A DNA stretch of 64,000 nucleotides from NCBI RefSeq assembly GCF_014023275.1, contig NZ_CP054698.1, positions 868,001 to 932,000 of the forward strand, written 5' to 3'. Positions 63,932-64,000 of the stretch are shown piece after piece. Below the pieces are notes generated by a model. The model had not been told where the DNA came from and ran no database searches. It saw only the letters and a program-made list of their open reading frames with translations. The first letter of the stretch is position 1. Every line of letters begins with the position of its first letter. The stretch comes from Nostoc edaphicum CCNP1411 (lineage in GTDB: Bacteria; Cyanobacteriota; Cyanobacteriia; Cyanobacteriales; Nostocaceae). The position numbers and the translations under genes are program-made.

Positions 63932-64000
63932 TTAATCCTGCTGTCGCCGTTCCTCCATTTCTTGAATAGAAATCATACTGCTGACCCTTTCTACATCTGC
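63932..64000 (-). CDS. 3' end of a gene, partial at the window edge
   Basis: The last 22 codons and stop of a frame that continues beyond the window: the C-terminal tail is SSMISIQEMEERRQQD, with charged heptads that could form a helix. No family can be named from so short a piece. It converges with the radical SAM gene. Confidence 0.55.
   Translation of the reverse strand, partial: ADVERVSSMISIQEMEERRQQD

Overview
The window reads as chromosome of a filamentous, Nostoc/Anabaena-type cyanobacterium. The signs are frequent HIP1 octamers (GCGATCGC), many short tandem heptamer arrays and dispersed palindromic repeats between genes, and typical cyanobacterial genes: ldpA, a cyAbrB regulator, a SpoIIIAA-like R3H ATPase, bilin-type GAF kinases, a Uma2 nuclease and hemE. 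I saw no rRNA or tRNA gene, no CRISPR array and no intact insertion sequence.

Region by region. (1) 1-4.6 kb: a sensory locus with a 5'-truncated PAS-PAS-GAF histidine kinase, an Rcp1-type receiver and a receiver-PAS-kinase-receiver hybrid that overlaps it. (2) 4.7-13.3 kb: an NTF2-like protein, pyrR, cbiB, an Rrf2 regulator, cyAbrB, a ClC-CBS chloride transporter, a zinc-ribbon membrane protein and an ArnT-like glycosyltransferase. (3) 13.8-17 kb: a three-helix membrane protein of unknown function, a serine-recombinase family protein whose catalytic residues are all replaced, and a glyoxalase-fold protein. (4) 17-22.7 kb: a second sensory operon, a 1317-residue GAF-7xPAS-HisKA_2 kinase and a receiver-PAS-kinase 2 bp downstream. 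(5) 23-31 kb: ldpA, the R3H ATPase, a VanY-like peptidase, mnmG and a GspC/PilP-like protein. (6) 31-35.3 kb: two peptidoglycan hydrolases without signal peptides, repeat-rich DNA, and a transposase remnant that cuts off a neighbouring gene. (7) 35.3-41.2 kb: miaB, a retropepsin-like protease, a nucleoside phosphorylase and a secreted beta-helix protein. (8) 41.8-46.6 kb: a divergent EF-G paralogue, two GNAT acetyltransferases and a Uma2 nuclease. (9) 46.6-52 kb: a Tat-exported molybdopterin protein, a TerB-like acidic protein, a membrane-anchored protein, and dacB-ldcA. (10) 52.1-59.1 kb: a surface-glycan-like island (two methyltransferases, two glycosyltransferases, an orphan solute-binding lipoprotein, a PD-(D/E)XK-like protein, a membrane protein) bracketed by inverted copies of one ~90-100 bp repeat. 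(11) 59.7-64 kb: hemE, an NAD-dependent epimerase, a B12-binding radical SAM protein and the 3' end of a further gene.

The two strongest observations are these. Both kinase GAF domains (first gene and 1317-residue kinase) carry the paired cysteines of DXCF cyanobacteriochromes at exactly the 28-residue spacing, so both sensory loci are probably light-responsive. The serine-recombinase family protein keeps the fold and zinc ribbon but has lost Ser10, Arg8 and the DR..R active-site residues. Also notable are palindromic or tandem repeats inserted in frame in ldpA and the EF-G paralogue, and several structured intergenic elements that may be RNAs. No complete new multi-gene system is proven here.
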